In this document: piece after piece, positions 25,321 to 35,654 of the stretch
Position numbering within the stretch: position 1 is the stretch's first letter
Layout of the letters: each line of letters begins with the position of its first letter
DNA from: Dinochytrium kinnereticum
Taxonomy: Eukaryota; Chytridiomycota; Chytridiomycetes; Chytridiales; Chytridiaceae
DNA: 64,000 nt
Assembly (NCBI GenBank): GCA_027604005.1
Contig: JADGJT010000044.1
Coordinates: 28,490-92,489 of the forward strand
Direction: 5' to 3'
The notes under the pieces: model-generated
What the model saw: only the letters and a program-made list of their open reading frames with translations
Database searches by the model: none
Told to the model about the DNA's origin: nothing
Made by a program: the position numbers and the translations under genes

Positions 25321-25719
25321 ATGTTCGTCAAGAGGCGAGTCTCTGGACTCCAGCTGCAGGTGCTGCATCTGTATCGATCGTTGCTGCGAGCAGCGCTCCG
25401 GAAGCCAAAGGTGCGATATCCCCGCTCGAAACGGGTTTCATGTTGCGTTGAAACTGACTCGTTTGCTTGCTTTCCGCTCAAGGAGCAACGCATGGGCATA
25501 TATGAGTTTGTGAGGCTCAATTTCAGGACGGCGTCAGCGACAGCGACGGCAAGGGATCATGAGGCGATCGAGCATCTGATTCGGCAGGGGAAGAAACGGC
25601 TGGAACTGCTGGAGGCTCCGTCGTTAACATCGATATCATGGCCCTCAACGTTAGACTATGAAAAGTTCCCGGGGCGGCATTCGCATCGGAGACATCGCTC
25701 AGAGCAAGATCAACATTAA
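25321..25719 (+). CDS. SDHAF1: Succinate dehydrogenase assembly factor 1 (LYR protein)
   Basis: Mitochondrial matrix LYR-motif protein that helps deliver Fe-S clusters to the SDHB subunit of complex II. Exons 25321-25410 and 25483-25719 give 108 residues starting MFVKRRVSGLQLQVLHLYRS (LYR at 17-19), then FRTASATATARDHEAIEHL and the basic RQGKKRLELL, matching the family's second helix. Intron 25411-25482 is 72 nt, a multiple of three with no stop, so the unspliced frame also reads through (132 residues, with a 24-residue insertion that has no counterpart in the family). I favour the spliced form. Identification rests on the LYR position, length and RRG/RQGKK-type motif; another LYR-family member is possible. 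Confidence 0.78.
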   Translation: MFVKRRVSGLQLQVLHLYRSLLRAALRKPKVRYPRSKRVSCCVETDSFACFPLKEQRMGIYEFVRLNFRTASATATARDHEAIEHLIRQGKKRLELLEAPSLTSISWPSTLDYEKFPGRHSHRRHRSEQDQH

Positions 25720-25910
25720 TTTATGTACTAAAAAAAGTCTTCGGATCCGGAAGTGAATGGAAGGGTACTGATGGATGGGGTGAGGGGGTGGAAGGCAAAG
25801 GTGTGGAAAGGAAGCTTTGAGCTTGTGAGCCAAGATGCGTTTTCCTGAGAAAAGGGAGGCGGGAAGGCGGGTGATGTCCATGGAATGAGCTCTTCTTCGC
25901 CACCCCACTG

Positions 25911-26593
25911 TTAAACTTTCACACCGGGCATGCCGAGCGTTGTCCCCTTGCCGGATGGGGTGGCCTTGACCTGGATCGGCTCAGCCACTTCTTGAGGGAC
26001 AGCGTTCTTCCCCTTCTTCCCGCCATTCTTTTTTGTTGCTGCTTCCTCCTCCTCCATGCCGTCCTCATCCGTCACCATCGCATCCTCTGATTCTCCCGTA
26101 CCCAGCCTGGCAGCCATCTAAAAAAGAAAAAGAAAAAGAAAGAAAATAATAAGCTTGGAAGTTGATGAATCTGAATAATCCCAAGGATAATGGCCATCAA
26201 AAGCAAACGAAGATCTTCCTCTATGCACAACTCACCACCTTCTCCGCCTGGGCCAGCTTCTTTAGCTTCTTCTTGCTCAGCTTTGTGGGCAGAATCAGCG
26301 AGTTATTCTTGCCTATTCTTCCAGGGCGCATGGGGCCGAGCGCCACGTCGTCGCCCATCTCCTTGTTGAGCTTTGTGATGACGTGCTTTGAGGTGGATCG
26401 GGTGCCGGCCTTGAAGGCCTGCTTCTTGACCCTGACCTCCTTGACCTGTTGAATGGAGATGTTCACGCACAGTGGATGTCAGAGGATGTCGGCATGCATG
26501 GGGGTAGCGATGGATGTCCAATGCAGATAGATATCGGCGGATGTGGGTATAACTTGCCATGTTCTTTCTCTTCTTGTTGACCTGATTGACCAT
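25911..26593 (-). CDS. Small lysine-rich protein, possibly Alb1-like ribosome biogenesis factor
   Basis: Three exons, 26593-26558, 26445-26236 and 26117-25911, give 150 residues. Exon 1 encodes MVNQVNKKRKNM. Exon 2 is rich in basic residues and ends with PTKLSKKKLKKLAQAEKVV. Exon 3 is acidic then Lys-rich (DEDGMEEEEAATKKNGGKK) and ends TPSGKGTTLGMPGVKV. The LSKKKLKKL phrase preceded by a Gly/Asn-Lys-x-Leu motif recalls Alb1, the small 60S-subunit shuttling factor, but the resemblance is short. The first intron appears to use a GC donor (ATG|GCAAGT) with a normal CAG acceptor. Nuclear or nucleolar location is inferred from composition only. Confidence 0.55.
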
Positions 26594-26778
26594 CCTTGCA
26601 AAGTGTTTGATCGTTACAACACCAAAAAAAAAAAAAAAAAAAAAAACAATAGGGGTTTGTGTGGCCGCTCTAAAAAGGAATTTTAAAATAAAACGTCTCG
26701 CTGCTGCCTAAAATCCCTTCCCTGTGCTGATAAGTATCGAGATATTCTTTGTTTTATTACGGAATAATTATTATGTGA

Positions 26779-29335
26779 CTATAGCTCCATCCCCCCTGCT
26801 GAGGCTGTCGTTGAAAACAGGGGCTGATCAGGCGTTGCTGCAGCTACAACTACATCATCCCCTATCCTCCTCCGCATCTCCTCCTCTCTCTCCCCATTAT
26901 CTTCCTCCTGACCCTCTCCCTCTCCCTCCTCCTCCTCGTCCTCCTCCTCCTCCCCATCCCTATTCTCCTCACCCCCTCCCAACCCCTGAACCTCTTCCTC
27001 CCCTTTGCAGATCGTGGCAACAGCATCCGCAAACATCGTATCCTCCCCAACCCATCCCCACCACCCCCCCGCCGCCCGGGGCGACACCCCAGCAATCGCA
27101 AGAAAGCACCTAGCATGCGCAAAACCCTGTCCTACCCACCGTCCAGCCAACTCCCTCTGGGCAAGAAACCTCGCAACCCCAAGACACCGTTCAACAGCAT
27201 CTCCACGTCCATTCAGATGAAACAACCTCCCTTCAATCTCAATCTTCCCATTCTGGATCTGAAGAATGTGTTGTAGTTCCATCACACGGGATATGTACGT
27301 CGGTTTCCATCGATCCTCCTCCTCCTCTTCCTCCATGGAAGAAGCAGCAACACACTCTGACTCCGCCATCAAAACATCAACCGTCGGAACAATCTCGAGA
27401 GCCTTCAGCAAAACAACATCCCCAACTTTAATCACATCACTTCCCCACCGAATGCACTCCACATAAGTCTCAGGTGGCACCCCCGGAAACACCGAAAGAT
27501 GTTTCGGCATCTCATGCAAGACTCTCAACACCTCAAAAGATGCAGACGCAGCCACAGCCTGAATCAACCCTCTATTCAACCTTCGCTTCCTCATATCCGT
27601 CATCTCAACCTCATTCAATCGAAACGGCAAAAAATACCGTCCCCAACACCGTCGTGGTCGAAACGCCGGAGGACCTCCCCTTCGTGGTAAGAAATGACCA
27701 GGTGATACCTTGCTGTCAATCTCCTCTTCCAAAAACGGCTGTGGAGAGTCGGGGGCTATCGTGAGCCTGCTCAGCAGGTAACTGATTTCGGAGTCAGAGG
27801 GTAACGGGAGGGGCATCACTCGAATCTCATCAGAATCTCCCTTCTTCAAAGAGGACCCGTGGTCGGATGATGACTGAGACCCAGACGAGACCACAAGGAC
27901 TGGCCAAAAAGCCACATAGGTCACATCTGGAATGTTCAGATAAAGTTTTGAGGTGGGGTACCATCCAATCTCGCCAACGCGGGGGAAGAAACCAGTGTCA
28001 AGGTTGGGAAAGGTCAGGTCGGGGTCGTCGTCAAGGCTTTTTAGTCTCTTTCGGTTATGCGATCCACCGTCAACCGAGCCCTCGTCATCGGAAGACATTG
28101 CATCCGAGTTCAAGGCCCTCTCCCGTTTCTTTGAAGAAAGCGCGACATCCTCCTTCTCCCGCCACTCCTCGTCATCAGAGGTATCCTCCTCTGACCCATC
28201 ATCGTCTTCATTTGGCACGTAATCAGCATCATCGCTTTCATCGTCATAAGAATCGTCTTCTTCGTCATTGGTGTTCGTGGTGGTCGCTGCTGAAATGTTG
28301 TTGTTGGTGTTGATCGTCACTCCGGCCTTCGAGGCCTCCCGCGGGCCAAGCTTTTCTTCGTAAGTTTCATCAGGCTTGACTTCATGTGGAATGTCAGAAT
28401 CATCCGATGCAGGTCTCAATCCAAGAACTGCGGGCATATCCGCGTCTTCAAAGTCTGCGTCGTTCGCACAGCAAATGTCGCAGGGGCATGATTCAGTTCT
28501 GTCGCCAATAATGAGCCAGTTGAGGTGAGGTAGGAACTTTTTTTTGGATAGGTGAAGGTGTTAGATGAAAGGGAATACAAGGTACAAGACTCTACCTCTG
28601 ACGGATGCGAGAAGAATTTCCCGCTGTTATCAGGTAATTCGCGTAGAAGGTAGGAAAAGAGAAAAGAAACGAAAAAGAATGGCGTCAGAGACCAAGATGA
28701 ACATGTGTGTAAAAGCCAGTAGCAATGAATAGATATGGAAAAGAAAACGTATAACTTCAAAAAACCACCAAAAGCAGAAGCTAAAGAAAAACAAACAAAC
28801 AAAAAAGCAGCATGTACCTCGGATGCCCGTACAAAAGTCCCAACTGATTGCCACCATCCACCGTCCCGCCCCTCCTAAAAAACAACCGATACCCCTCCGT
28901 GAACCCCCTACCCCTCAACCCAAGCCTTGCCAACCACCCCTCCTCCCCCTCCCCATCAGCCAACACCAAATTGTCATCACCAAAAGGCAGTCGACTCGCA
29001 TCCCCGTCCGAAAACTTTGGCTCCCCACAGAGCCTCGCAAACAAAACTCCATCCGCTCCAAGCCTCATGTGAAATGGGGTGGAATCTTCTTCCTCTTCCT
29101 CCTCTTGCAGTTCTGATTCGGGACTGAGCGCGCGCAGAACGTTTGATTTGACCAAACCCAGCTGGAGGGCTGCGTCTGCCTCTGGGTCCAGCATTTGGAA
29201 GCGGGGTGGTGGGGGGAGCGCGGTGTCGTTGCTGCTGCTGTTGCTGTTGTCGTGGTGGTGGTGGGGAATGGTGTCGTCGCGGGGTATTGGTGGGGGGGAG
29301 GCGGTCGTCGTCGTCGTTGAGGCTCCGTCGGCCAT
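26779..29335 (-). CDS. Clr2-type transcriptional silencing protein
   Basis: Clr2 is a subunit of the SHREC histone deacetylase complex that silences heterochromatin in fission yeast. Exons 29335-28818, 28623-28596 and 28536-26779 give 767 residues. The signature stretch is rebuilt across the two introns: GYRLFFRRGG, then QLGLLYGHP joined to SGKFFSHPSE joined to FLPHLNWLI, followed by CPCDICC, as in the Clr2 N-terminal domain. The middle region (FPRVGEIGWYP, VTYVAFWPVLVV; later SDVIKVGDVVLLK and TYISRVMELQHILQIQNGKI) fits the second Clr2 domain, a BAH-like fold. Long acidic, Ser/Asp-rich segments sit between the two, and a highly acidic Glu-rich tail follows. The ATG lies 84 bases from the XAP5 ATG on the opposite strand. 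Confidence 0.85.
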
Positions 29336-29419
29336 GTCCGCTTCTTTTGACTTTTGGAATTTATTTTGTCGAGAATCAATTTTTTTCTTCCAGCTCAACC
29401 GAACCAACCGAACCAAGGG

Positions 29420-31255
29420 ATGGCCGACTTGCCAAAGGAAGCGAGGATTGCAGAGCTCACGAAGCAGCGAGGACAGATTTACGATGAGATCAACAAGAAG
29501 AAGGACCAGATCCGAAAGGTAGCAGCAACCCCCTTGCCTCTGGTTCATTTGCCTCTCTCTTCGCTGCGGTGGTGTTTTTGCTTCCTTTCGGTCCGTTGAG
29601 ACATGCAAAACCTCATTCTTGCCTGCAGGAAACAGAGGTCAAGATAGGCGCCGAGAAATTCGTGGCGCAGAATGATGTCGTGCAGTCTGAGCTCATCAAG
29701 CACACGGTTGGGTTGGTGAAGCTGGAGGACTTTCAACGGATTCGAGAGAACTTGGATAAGCGGCGGCAAGAGGAGATTGAGGCAAAGTTGGCGAAGAGGT
29801 TGGTGTGGGGGAGTTAATTTTGAATAAGCTGCTTCTTTTTTTTTGGCTTCCGTCTCGCTTGCTTCTTGTTGTGTGTTTTGCAGGACTCAGACATGATTTT
29901 TCTGGTTTTACAGTAGTCTTGCGGCTTCCTTGAAGAAGAAGAGAAAAAAAGAGACAAAGTCGAAACTTTCTTTTGCGGAGGACGAGGAGGAAGAGAAGGA
30001 GGAAGATGAAGAGGAAGATGGTGAGTCGGTGGAGGTCTGCATTGTTGCTGTTCTTTCTGTCTCCAGTTTAGACGTTTGTGACGATGAAAGCTTGTATTAT
30101 GTATCTATTCTTTTTTGAGATTCACCTCTCAACAGGGGTCGAAAATGCTCACCCAAATCTTCTCTCTGAACAAAGTTTCCGAACTTAAACCCCGCTTTAC
30201 ACCCCTACAAAATCCCTTTCTTTTCTAACTCTATAATCTCCAATTCTCCCGGCGGGGGGGAAAACAATCACATTCCAAATCACTTTGTTGGGATCCTTAA
30301 CAGCCAAACGCTCAAAAACAAAAAAAAACCCATTCGTCGACACAAGTTTCTTACCAGACCGGGAACGCGAGTTGGCAGAACAACGTGAACGGGAGATGCT
30401 GAAACTTGAGTGGCTGAAGCAGCAAGAAAAAATCAAACGTGAGGGGTTCTTTTTTTTTCTCTCTCTTTTGCTTTTATTTTTCAAGTCTTAATAATTGGAT
30501 GATATTTGTTTATTTAATTGGTATAGAGGAGAAGATTTCAATCACGTATAGTTATTGGGATGGGTCAGGGCATCGAAAATCCGTTGATGTAGGTTTTTCA
30601 AAGAGCCGCACTTTGAAACCGCTTCCTTAACAGTTTGATGTTTTATAGTGTAAGAAGGGTGACAGCATAGGTCACTTTTTAGAGCTATGCAGACAGCAAC
30701 AACCTGAGCTTAGAGGTGTTAACGTCGATAACCTAATCTACGTTAAAGAAGATCTTATTATACCCCATGTAAGTATGGTTCTTTTTCTTTTTCTTTCCGT
30801 CGGGTCTCGAGAATTAGGCGATATATATTTAATTTTGAATAGCATTACACATTCTATGATTTCATCATCAACCAAACTCGCGGGAAGTCCGGCCCCCTTT
30901 TCGCTTTTGACGTCTTTGATGACGTGAGATTAACTAACGACGCGTCCGTCGAAACCGAAGAGGTAAATCGCAGTTGCTCTTTTCTTCCTTTATTCAGGTG
31001 GTGTTCATTTTCAGTTGTACCTGTCCAATCGTATGAATGAATGGCTACTTTGTTTGTTTACGGGGCGAGAGGTTCCATTTATGTTAACACACTCCCGTCC
31101 TTTATCCCTTCTAGTCTCACGCCGGGAAAGTCATCCAACGGTCTTGGTATGAAAAGAACAAACATATTTTCCCGGCGAGTCGGTGGGAGGTGTTTGATCC
31201 CAAGAAGGTGTTTGAGAAATACACGATCAAGGACTTAAATAAATCCAAGACGTGA
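29420..31255 (+). CDS. XAP5/FAM50 family protein
   Basis: Conserved nuclear protein; FAM50A associates with the spliceosome and the XAP5 homologue acts at chromatin. Eight exons: 29420-29518, 29629-29798, 29914-30020, 30304-30438, 30527-30588, 30649-30768, 30843-30962, 31115-31255; 317 residues, near the family length. The N-terminal helix ([20 protein letters not shown]) is followed by a Lys-rich then acidic linker. The XAP5 core then follows: [89 protein letters not shown]. The intron 30021-30303 contains frames that look weakly coding, but only the acceptor at 30303 restores the [14 protein letters not shown] context. Essentially all invariant residues that I know for the family are present. 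Confidence 0.96.
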
Positions 31256-31440
31256 ATATCTTCATAAGCAAAACAAACACACGACCCCCTCTCCCCCTCT
31301 CCCACTCCGCTCCGATCTAAAACCCACACTCCGCTCGCGCTAGTGTCGCAATAGGGATCAGAATAGGCCCAGATCAATCCGATTATTCATACGTTCTGCG
31401 CTCTTGTTGTAGATGCCAAAAAATGTCAAGGCTTGCCCCT

Positions 31441-31892
31441 TCACTCTGTCTTGACGGCGTGCGTGCAGTCATAAAGCTTCCTTAAAGCGTCCATACACAA
31501 TGCAGGGTTCGTCGAGTTGCTTTGAACGCAAAGTTCGTAAGCCTCCACCTCCTTTGAACATCTTTTTTTTTTTTTTGGTGGTTGTTGGGTTTAGTCAGAA
31601 TTAAAATCGCCGATCTGCAATGTATCTCTCCACTTCTCTACAGGTGCAAGTCATTTTCTTTACCTTTCTTTCACCGCTCGGACGGAAGGAACGTTTTCGG
31701 CGGCACAGTTCGTCACGGCACGTTTTTCGGTCATGCATTTTGATTCCCAGTTGGGACCTTCCCTTTCAATGCAGTCTCTAACGCAAGGGTCAGTGGATGC
31801 GTGATAGCAGCCAAGTCTCTGGGGAGAACTCACCCATAAATCCGAAGCTGCTCCCCACAGTACTTCCGCACCTCGTCCAGCGTGCTCTCCAT
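31441..31892 (-). CDS. CHCHD5/Mix14-like twin Cx9C protein
   Basis: Small protein of the mitochondrial intermembrane space, imported through the Mia40 disulfide relay. Exons 31892-31834, 31777-31664 and 31561-31441 give 97 residues. It starts MESTLDEVRKYCGEQLRIYG, which resembles the N-terminus of human CHCHD5. Splicing restores two coiled CHCH units: YC...GDCIEREGPNWESKC with TNCAAENV, and RCSKEVEAYELC with ALCMDALRKLYDC (Cx9C spacing). The intron 31833-31778 is 56 nt. The gene is too short and too cysteine-spaced to be a chance frame, although a simple longest-ORF view breaks it. It is convergent with XAP5 (185 bases between stops) and divergent from the coiled-coil gene (180 bases between starts). 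Confidence 0.82.
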
Positions 31893-32072
31893 GGCCACAG
31901 TCAATAAATAAAAAAAGAAAGGGCAAAAGGATGGATATGATTTATGCCAAACGAAAAACGAAGAAAAAAAGAAGTCGAATAAAGTGACAGTGTGCAACCA
32001 CTGCGGAGTTTGTCTTTGCGAAAGGAGTTGTCCAGGTGCTTTGAACGACGACGACGACGACGACAACGAACG

Positions 32073-33792
32073 ATGGACGTGCTGCCTGCGAGTTACCACC
32101 GGATGGGCGACGGGTTTCCCCTGCAGTCGCCAGGGAAGCATTCGGTTGGGGCCATGAAGGAGCCAGAGCCGGAGAAGCAGGTTTGGGTTCTCGGACTTAA
32201 CCTTTGACGAAGAAGAGAGGCTTGTATGCTGATCCTTCTCTCGTTGTTGTTGCTGGCCGACAGTTGAAAACGGGGATAGCCCTTATTCAGGACGCCTTTG
32301 ATAAGCGGACGGCAATGTTGGCGGGAGAGTTATCCCATTGGAAACAGACTGCGAGCAATCTTCGTCAAGAGGTAATATATTTGCTTTAGGGAAGACAAAA
32401 CAGGACCTGAACGGAAGAATTACGAAGATCTATACGCTTGAAAACGATGGGAAGACGCTTCAAAAAAAAATACAGGAGTTGGAGAAACTTTGCTCGAATC
32501 AGGCGAGTGAAATTAAGGCTTTGACGGCCTCCAAGACGAGCTTGCAGGATCGATATTTGCAACTTAAGCGTAGCGCCGTACAACTTGAGTCATTTAGAAA
32601 GGTTTCTCTTCAACCGCTTGCTTCTTTCTCACTTTCCCCACTTCATCTTTAATTTCAATGTCTAACGAGACTTAATGTTTTCCAGAATATAGTAACGATG
32701 GTGGAATACGGCCCACCCGTCAACGTCAACGTTTTAGAAAGCGATCAATCGTTTGTCGAGGCCGCAGAAATCCAAGAAGCGATGCGGAAATCAATGGGCA
32801 GTGGAAGGCATCAATATCAGGCGGAGAGTGGGTCCGATAAAGACATTCAATCGCAACATGACGCTCATCGAAATATGGATACATCTGCTCGGTCATTTGA
32901 GCTGGTAACATATTCTCCTTTTTTTCTTGTATTGTTTTCCGTCTAAATTGGTTGTCTTGTTTTGTTATGTCTTGCAGAGCGCCCAATCTCTGGATCATTC
33001 ATTAGGCATCACGGCAGAGAGATCCTACCTGTTGAAAGGGCTGCCTTACTCTCCGCATCGAAGAGTGGAGACGAAAATGGAAGAGACCTCGATGAGGTCT
33101 TCCGAGTTGAGGAATTCGGATGAAGGAGTTTCAACGTCTTGGCAGAGAAGTCATATCGTGGACGCAGAGTATCAGCCGCAGGGAAGGCAGGTGAATGAGA
33201 CGCCACAAAAGGTAAATCTTTGACTGTTTTGTTTTTACGACATTTTTTTTAATGGGGAGTTGAAGGTAAAGGATGATCAAACGATACGACCACGCACAAA
33301 AGGTAAGAAGAACAATAAAAAGCAAAGCCTACCTTCTACTAACACCGCACCCTAAAGTCCCAGCCCCCGAAAGTCAATATCCAGCAAACAAACCACCCGC
33401 TCTAACCCCACCTACCCCTAAAACCCCACGAGAATCAACCCAAAACCTGCATGCATCCTCCACAAACACCATGACAGTAGTAGACGCACCAACCCTATAT
33501 AAGCAAATCCGCGACACGCTGTCGTCACAAGAGTTTGAAGAGTTTGCAGCCAATGTTGCTTCGTTTAATGCTTCGGAACAGAGCGCGGATGAGACTGTGA
33601 ATAATATTGGGAGGCTGGTGAAGGATCGTATGCTGTTTGCTCAGATGAGGTAAGGGGAAGTTCTTTTGAAAGGAATGCCGAGGTTTCATCTAAAACTGTG
33701 TCTACCTTTTTTTTTCTTCTTCGTTCTTGGCTATTAGAACATTGATCTATACGGCATTGGCGGAAAGCGCAAAATCAACGCCTGGGTCATAG
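32073..33792 (+). CDS. Coiled-coil protein related to plant At4g15545
   Basis: Exons 32073-32180, 32264-32371, 32404-32601, 32686-32904, 32978-33211, 33266-33302, 33358-33649 and 33738-33792 give 416 residues. Residues 37-150 form coiled coil (LNGRITKIYTLENDGKTLQ, LQKKIQELEKL). The middle is polar and disordered. The C-terminal 70 residues (LYKQIRDTLSSQEFEEFAAN, FNASEQSADETV, RMLFAQMRTLI) resemble the C-terminal domain of the plant At4g15545 family, whose role is unknown to me. The junction between exons 2 and 3 is uncertain: the frames are only 32 nt apart (GAG|GTAATA...AAACAG|GAC), unusually short for an intron, so a neighbouring splice choice or a sequence error is possible. It ends 142 bases from the stop of the convergent ankyrin gene. 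Confidence 0.7.
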
Positions 33793-33934
33793 TAAACTGT
33801 TTGCATGGAAGAGTTTTTCATGCACGTTTGCCTTTTCTTTTTTTTTCTTTTTTTTCTTTTTTGTTACCGAAACGAGAAAAAGAAAGCTTGTACATATAAT
33901 CCATGGATTTTAATGACGACGCAGTATGAGAAAA

Positions 33935-34780
33935 TTACAACCCATCCATATCCATATCACTTGCTTTAGCCTGCTCTATCAATCCATCCAACAACCCGGC
34001 TCTCGCCATCTCCTGAAGCCTGTTCAAATCTACTGATACGATGGCCTCCCCGTCCTCCGCTTCCTGGACGTGGAGTAAATCCGCTCCTTCCATGTCTTTC
34101 TCTGCTTGTCTGTAGTCGGGGGTGAAAGCTGGAATGATATGTCATTATCATGAATAAAAAAGGTGAATGCGCCATACCTTTCAGGTAATTAACAAGATCT
34201 ACTCTCTCCTCCTCGTCAGCATTTTCAATCGGCTGTGTTTTTTTTATTTCCAATTAGTTAAAGGACAAAAAAAAAACGAAAACAAAACAAAAACAACAGC
34301 AAGTAAAAACAGAAACAGAGGACTGCCTCCATTCAAACTCACCAAAACTCCTTCCCCATTCCTCCGTGACGGGTCAGCGCCGTACTTGATCAAGCATTCA
34401 GCGGCTTGAGGGGTTTCAGTGAAATGAAGTGGTGTGTCCCCTTCATTGTCACAGACATTAGGGTCACCACCATTTTGTAAAAGGTACACCAAGAGCTCCA
34501 AGTGACCGTAAGAAGCTGCTGCATGGCTTTACTTTGTTTTAAACCCATGATCAAGTGGTGCGGTGCTGGCGCTCTTACATTGGGGTATAGCCGTTTTCGT
34601 CCTTTGTGTTCGGGTCTCCACCAGATTGAATGTATTGCTGCACGTTTTCAAGGGAGAGGTGAAGTGATGAGGTTGTAAGTATTGATAGTCCATAAAGAAT
34701 TTCATGTTAGTTACTTGGACGATGCCGAATTCGCCATCGCTGGCCGCTATCCAGATGTTGACGAGGTCTTGGCCAGGCAT
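33935..34780 (-). CDS. Ankyrin-repeat protein
   Basis: Five exons: 34780-34715, 34637-34579, 34526-34343, 34232-34178, 34128-33935; 185 residues. The protein begins MPGQDLVNIWIAASDGEFGI. Three ankyrin repeats are then rebuilt by splicing: QYIQSGGDPNTKDENGYTPI, HAAASYGHLELLVYLLQNGG and DPNVCDNEGDTPLHFTE with CLIKYGADPSRRNGEG. The C-terminal part is acidic (PIENADEEERVDLVNYLK) and ends DMDMDGL. The layout matches small fungal ankyrin proteins of the YCR051W type (an N-terminal IWxAASDG followed by repeats). The function is presumably protein binding; no catalytic domain is present. Confidence 0.87.
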
Positions 34781-35654
34781 GTCAGGTCAAGTTGTGAAAA
34801 AAAATGAGGCAAGAAAACTGTGGGACCAGCCATGCATGCATGACTTTGGGTGGATATCTGGAGGTAAACTTTCGCTACCTACTGATGGTAGGATATTTGG
34901 CGTCCTTGAGGACGGTGAAGTGTACGGTTGAGGGCGGTGAAGGATGCGGTGGAGATGTTGGGGTGGGTTATTTTGTGAAGTGACGGTGAGGATATTGTGT
35001 TTTTGTTTGATGAGGAAGTGATTGCAATGCTTAGGACATCGAGGGATTTCTGGGGACTCTGGCTGTTTGAGACTTTTGAGTTTGATAATATTGCTCATGC
35101 TCTGTTAGAATCATGGAGGAGAGCGAGGCGGAACATTATTTTCGCTTGTGCGTACAATACGATCAGTCATTCTTTCGCATGAACGCATGTATGGTTTTTT
35201 TTTGCCATGACGTTTGGCTCCTAAGTTCTATTACTTCCTCCCCAATATTGGTGTTATAATGCATAACTGGTCTCGAACAAAGAACATTTGCTGAAAGGAT
35301 GAAAGAAACGCTGTCGCAAATAGCTCCACATCAATGGCTGACACAGAATCGACCATCCGATCAACCTGTGCTCCACCAGCTCATGCACGGGGTTGAGAGC
35401 TCAAGATGATGTTTGTGAGCTGCACATCCAATGCCAGCCCTTCGACTGCCAATGATAGCGGAGCTACATGCATGCTCGAGATATGCGACGGGGTTCTTCA
35501 GCGTTGAGGAGGCAGGGCAAGGGGGATGAAGCCAGTGTGCGGTGTGAGCGCTCACCCCACCTGAAGGCAGCAGCAGCAGCGATCCTCCCAATAAAGATTG
35601 TCAAATTGCAAACCATCATTTTCAATTGTCACCTTCACTTCCCATCCAACCGAA
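34781..35654. promoter_or_regulatory. Divergent upstream region (ankyrin / SAXO-like)
   Basis: About 870 bases between two divergent start codons. Short open frames on both strands show no domain or conserved composition. A CAGCAG run occurs near 35569-35580, shortly before the SAXO-like gene. Nothing else is recognisable. Confidence 0.4.

Noticed and set aside
27266..28313. Plus-strand open frames across 26.7-29.2 kb
   Set aside because: Antisense shadows of Clr2; low-complexity translations of its acidic and serine-rich coding sequence.
31834..31926. Alternative start of the CHCHD5-like gene in the unspliced frame (GAEVLWGAASDLWVSS)
   Set aside because: The spliced model recovers the family N-terminus and the Cx9C spacing, which the unspliced frame does not.
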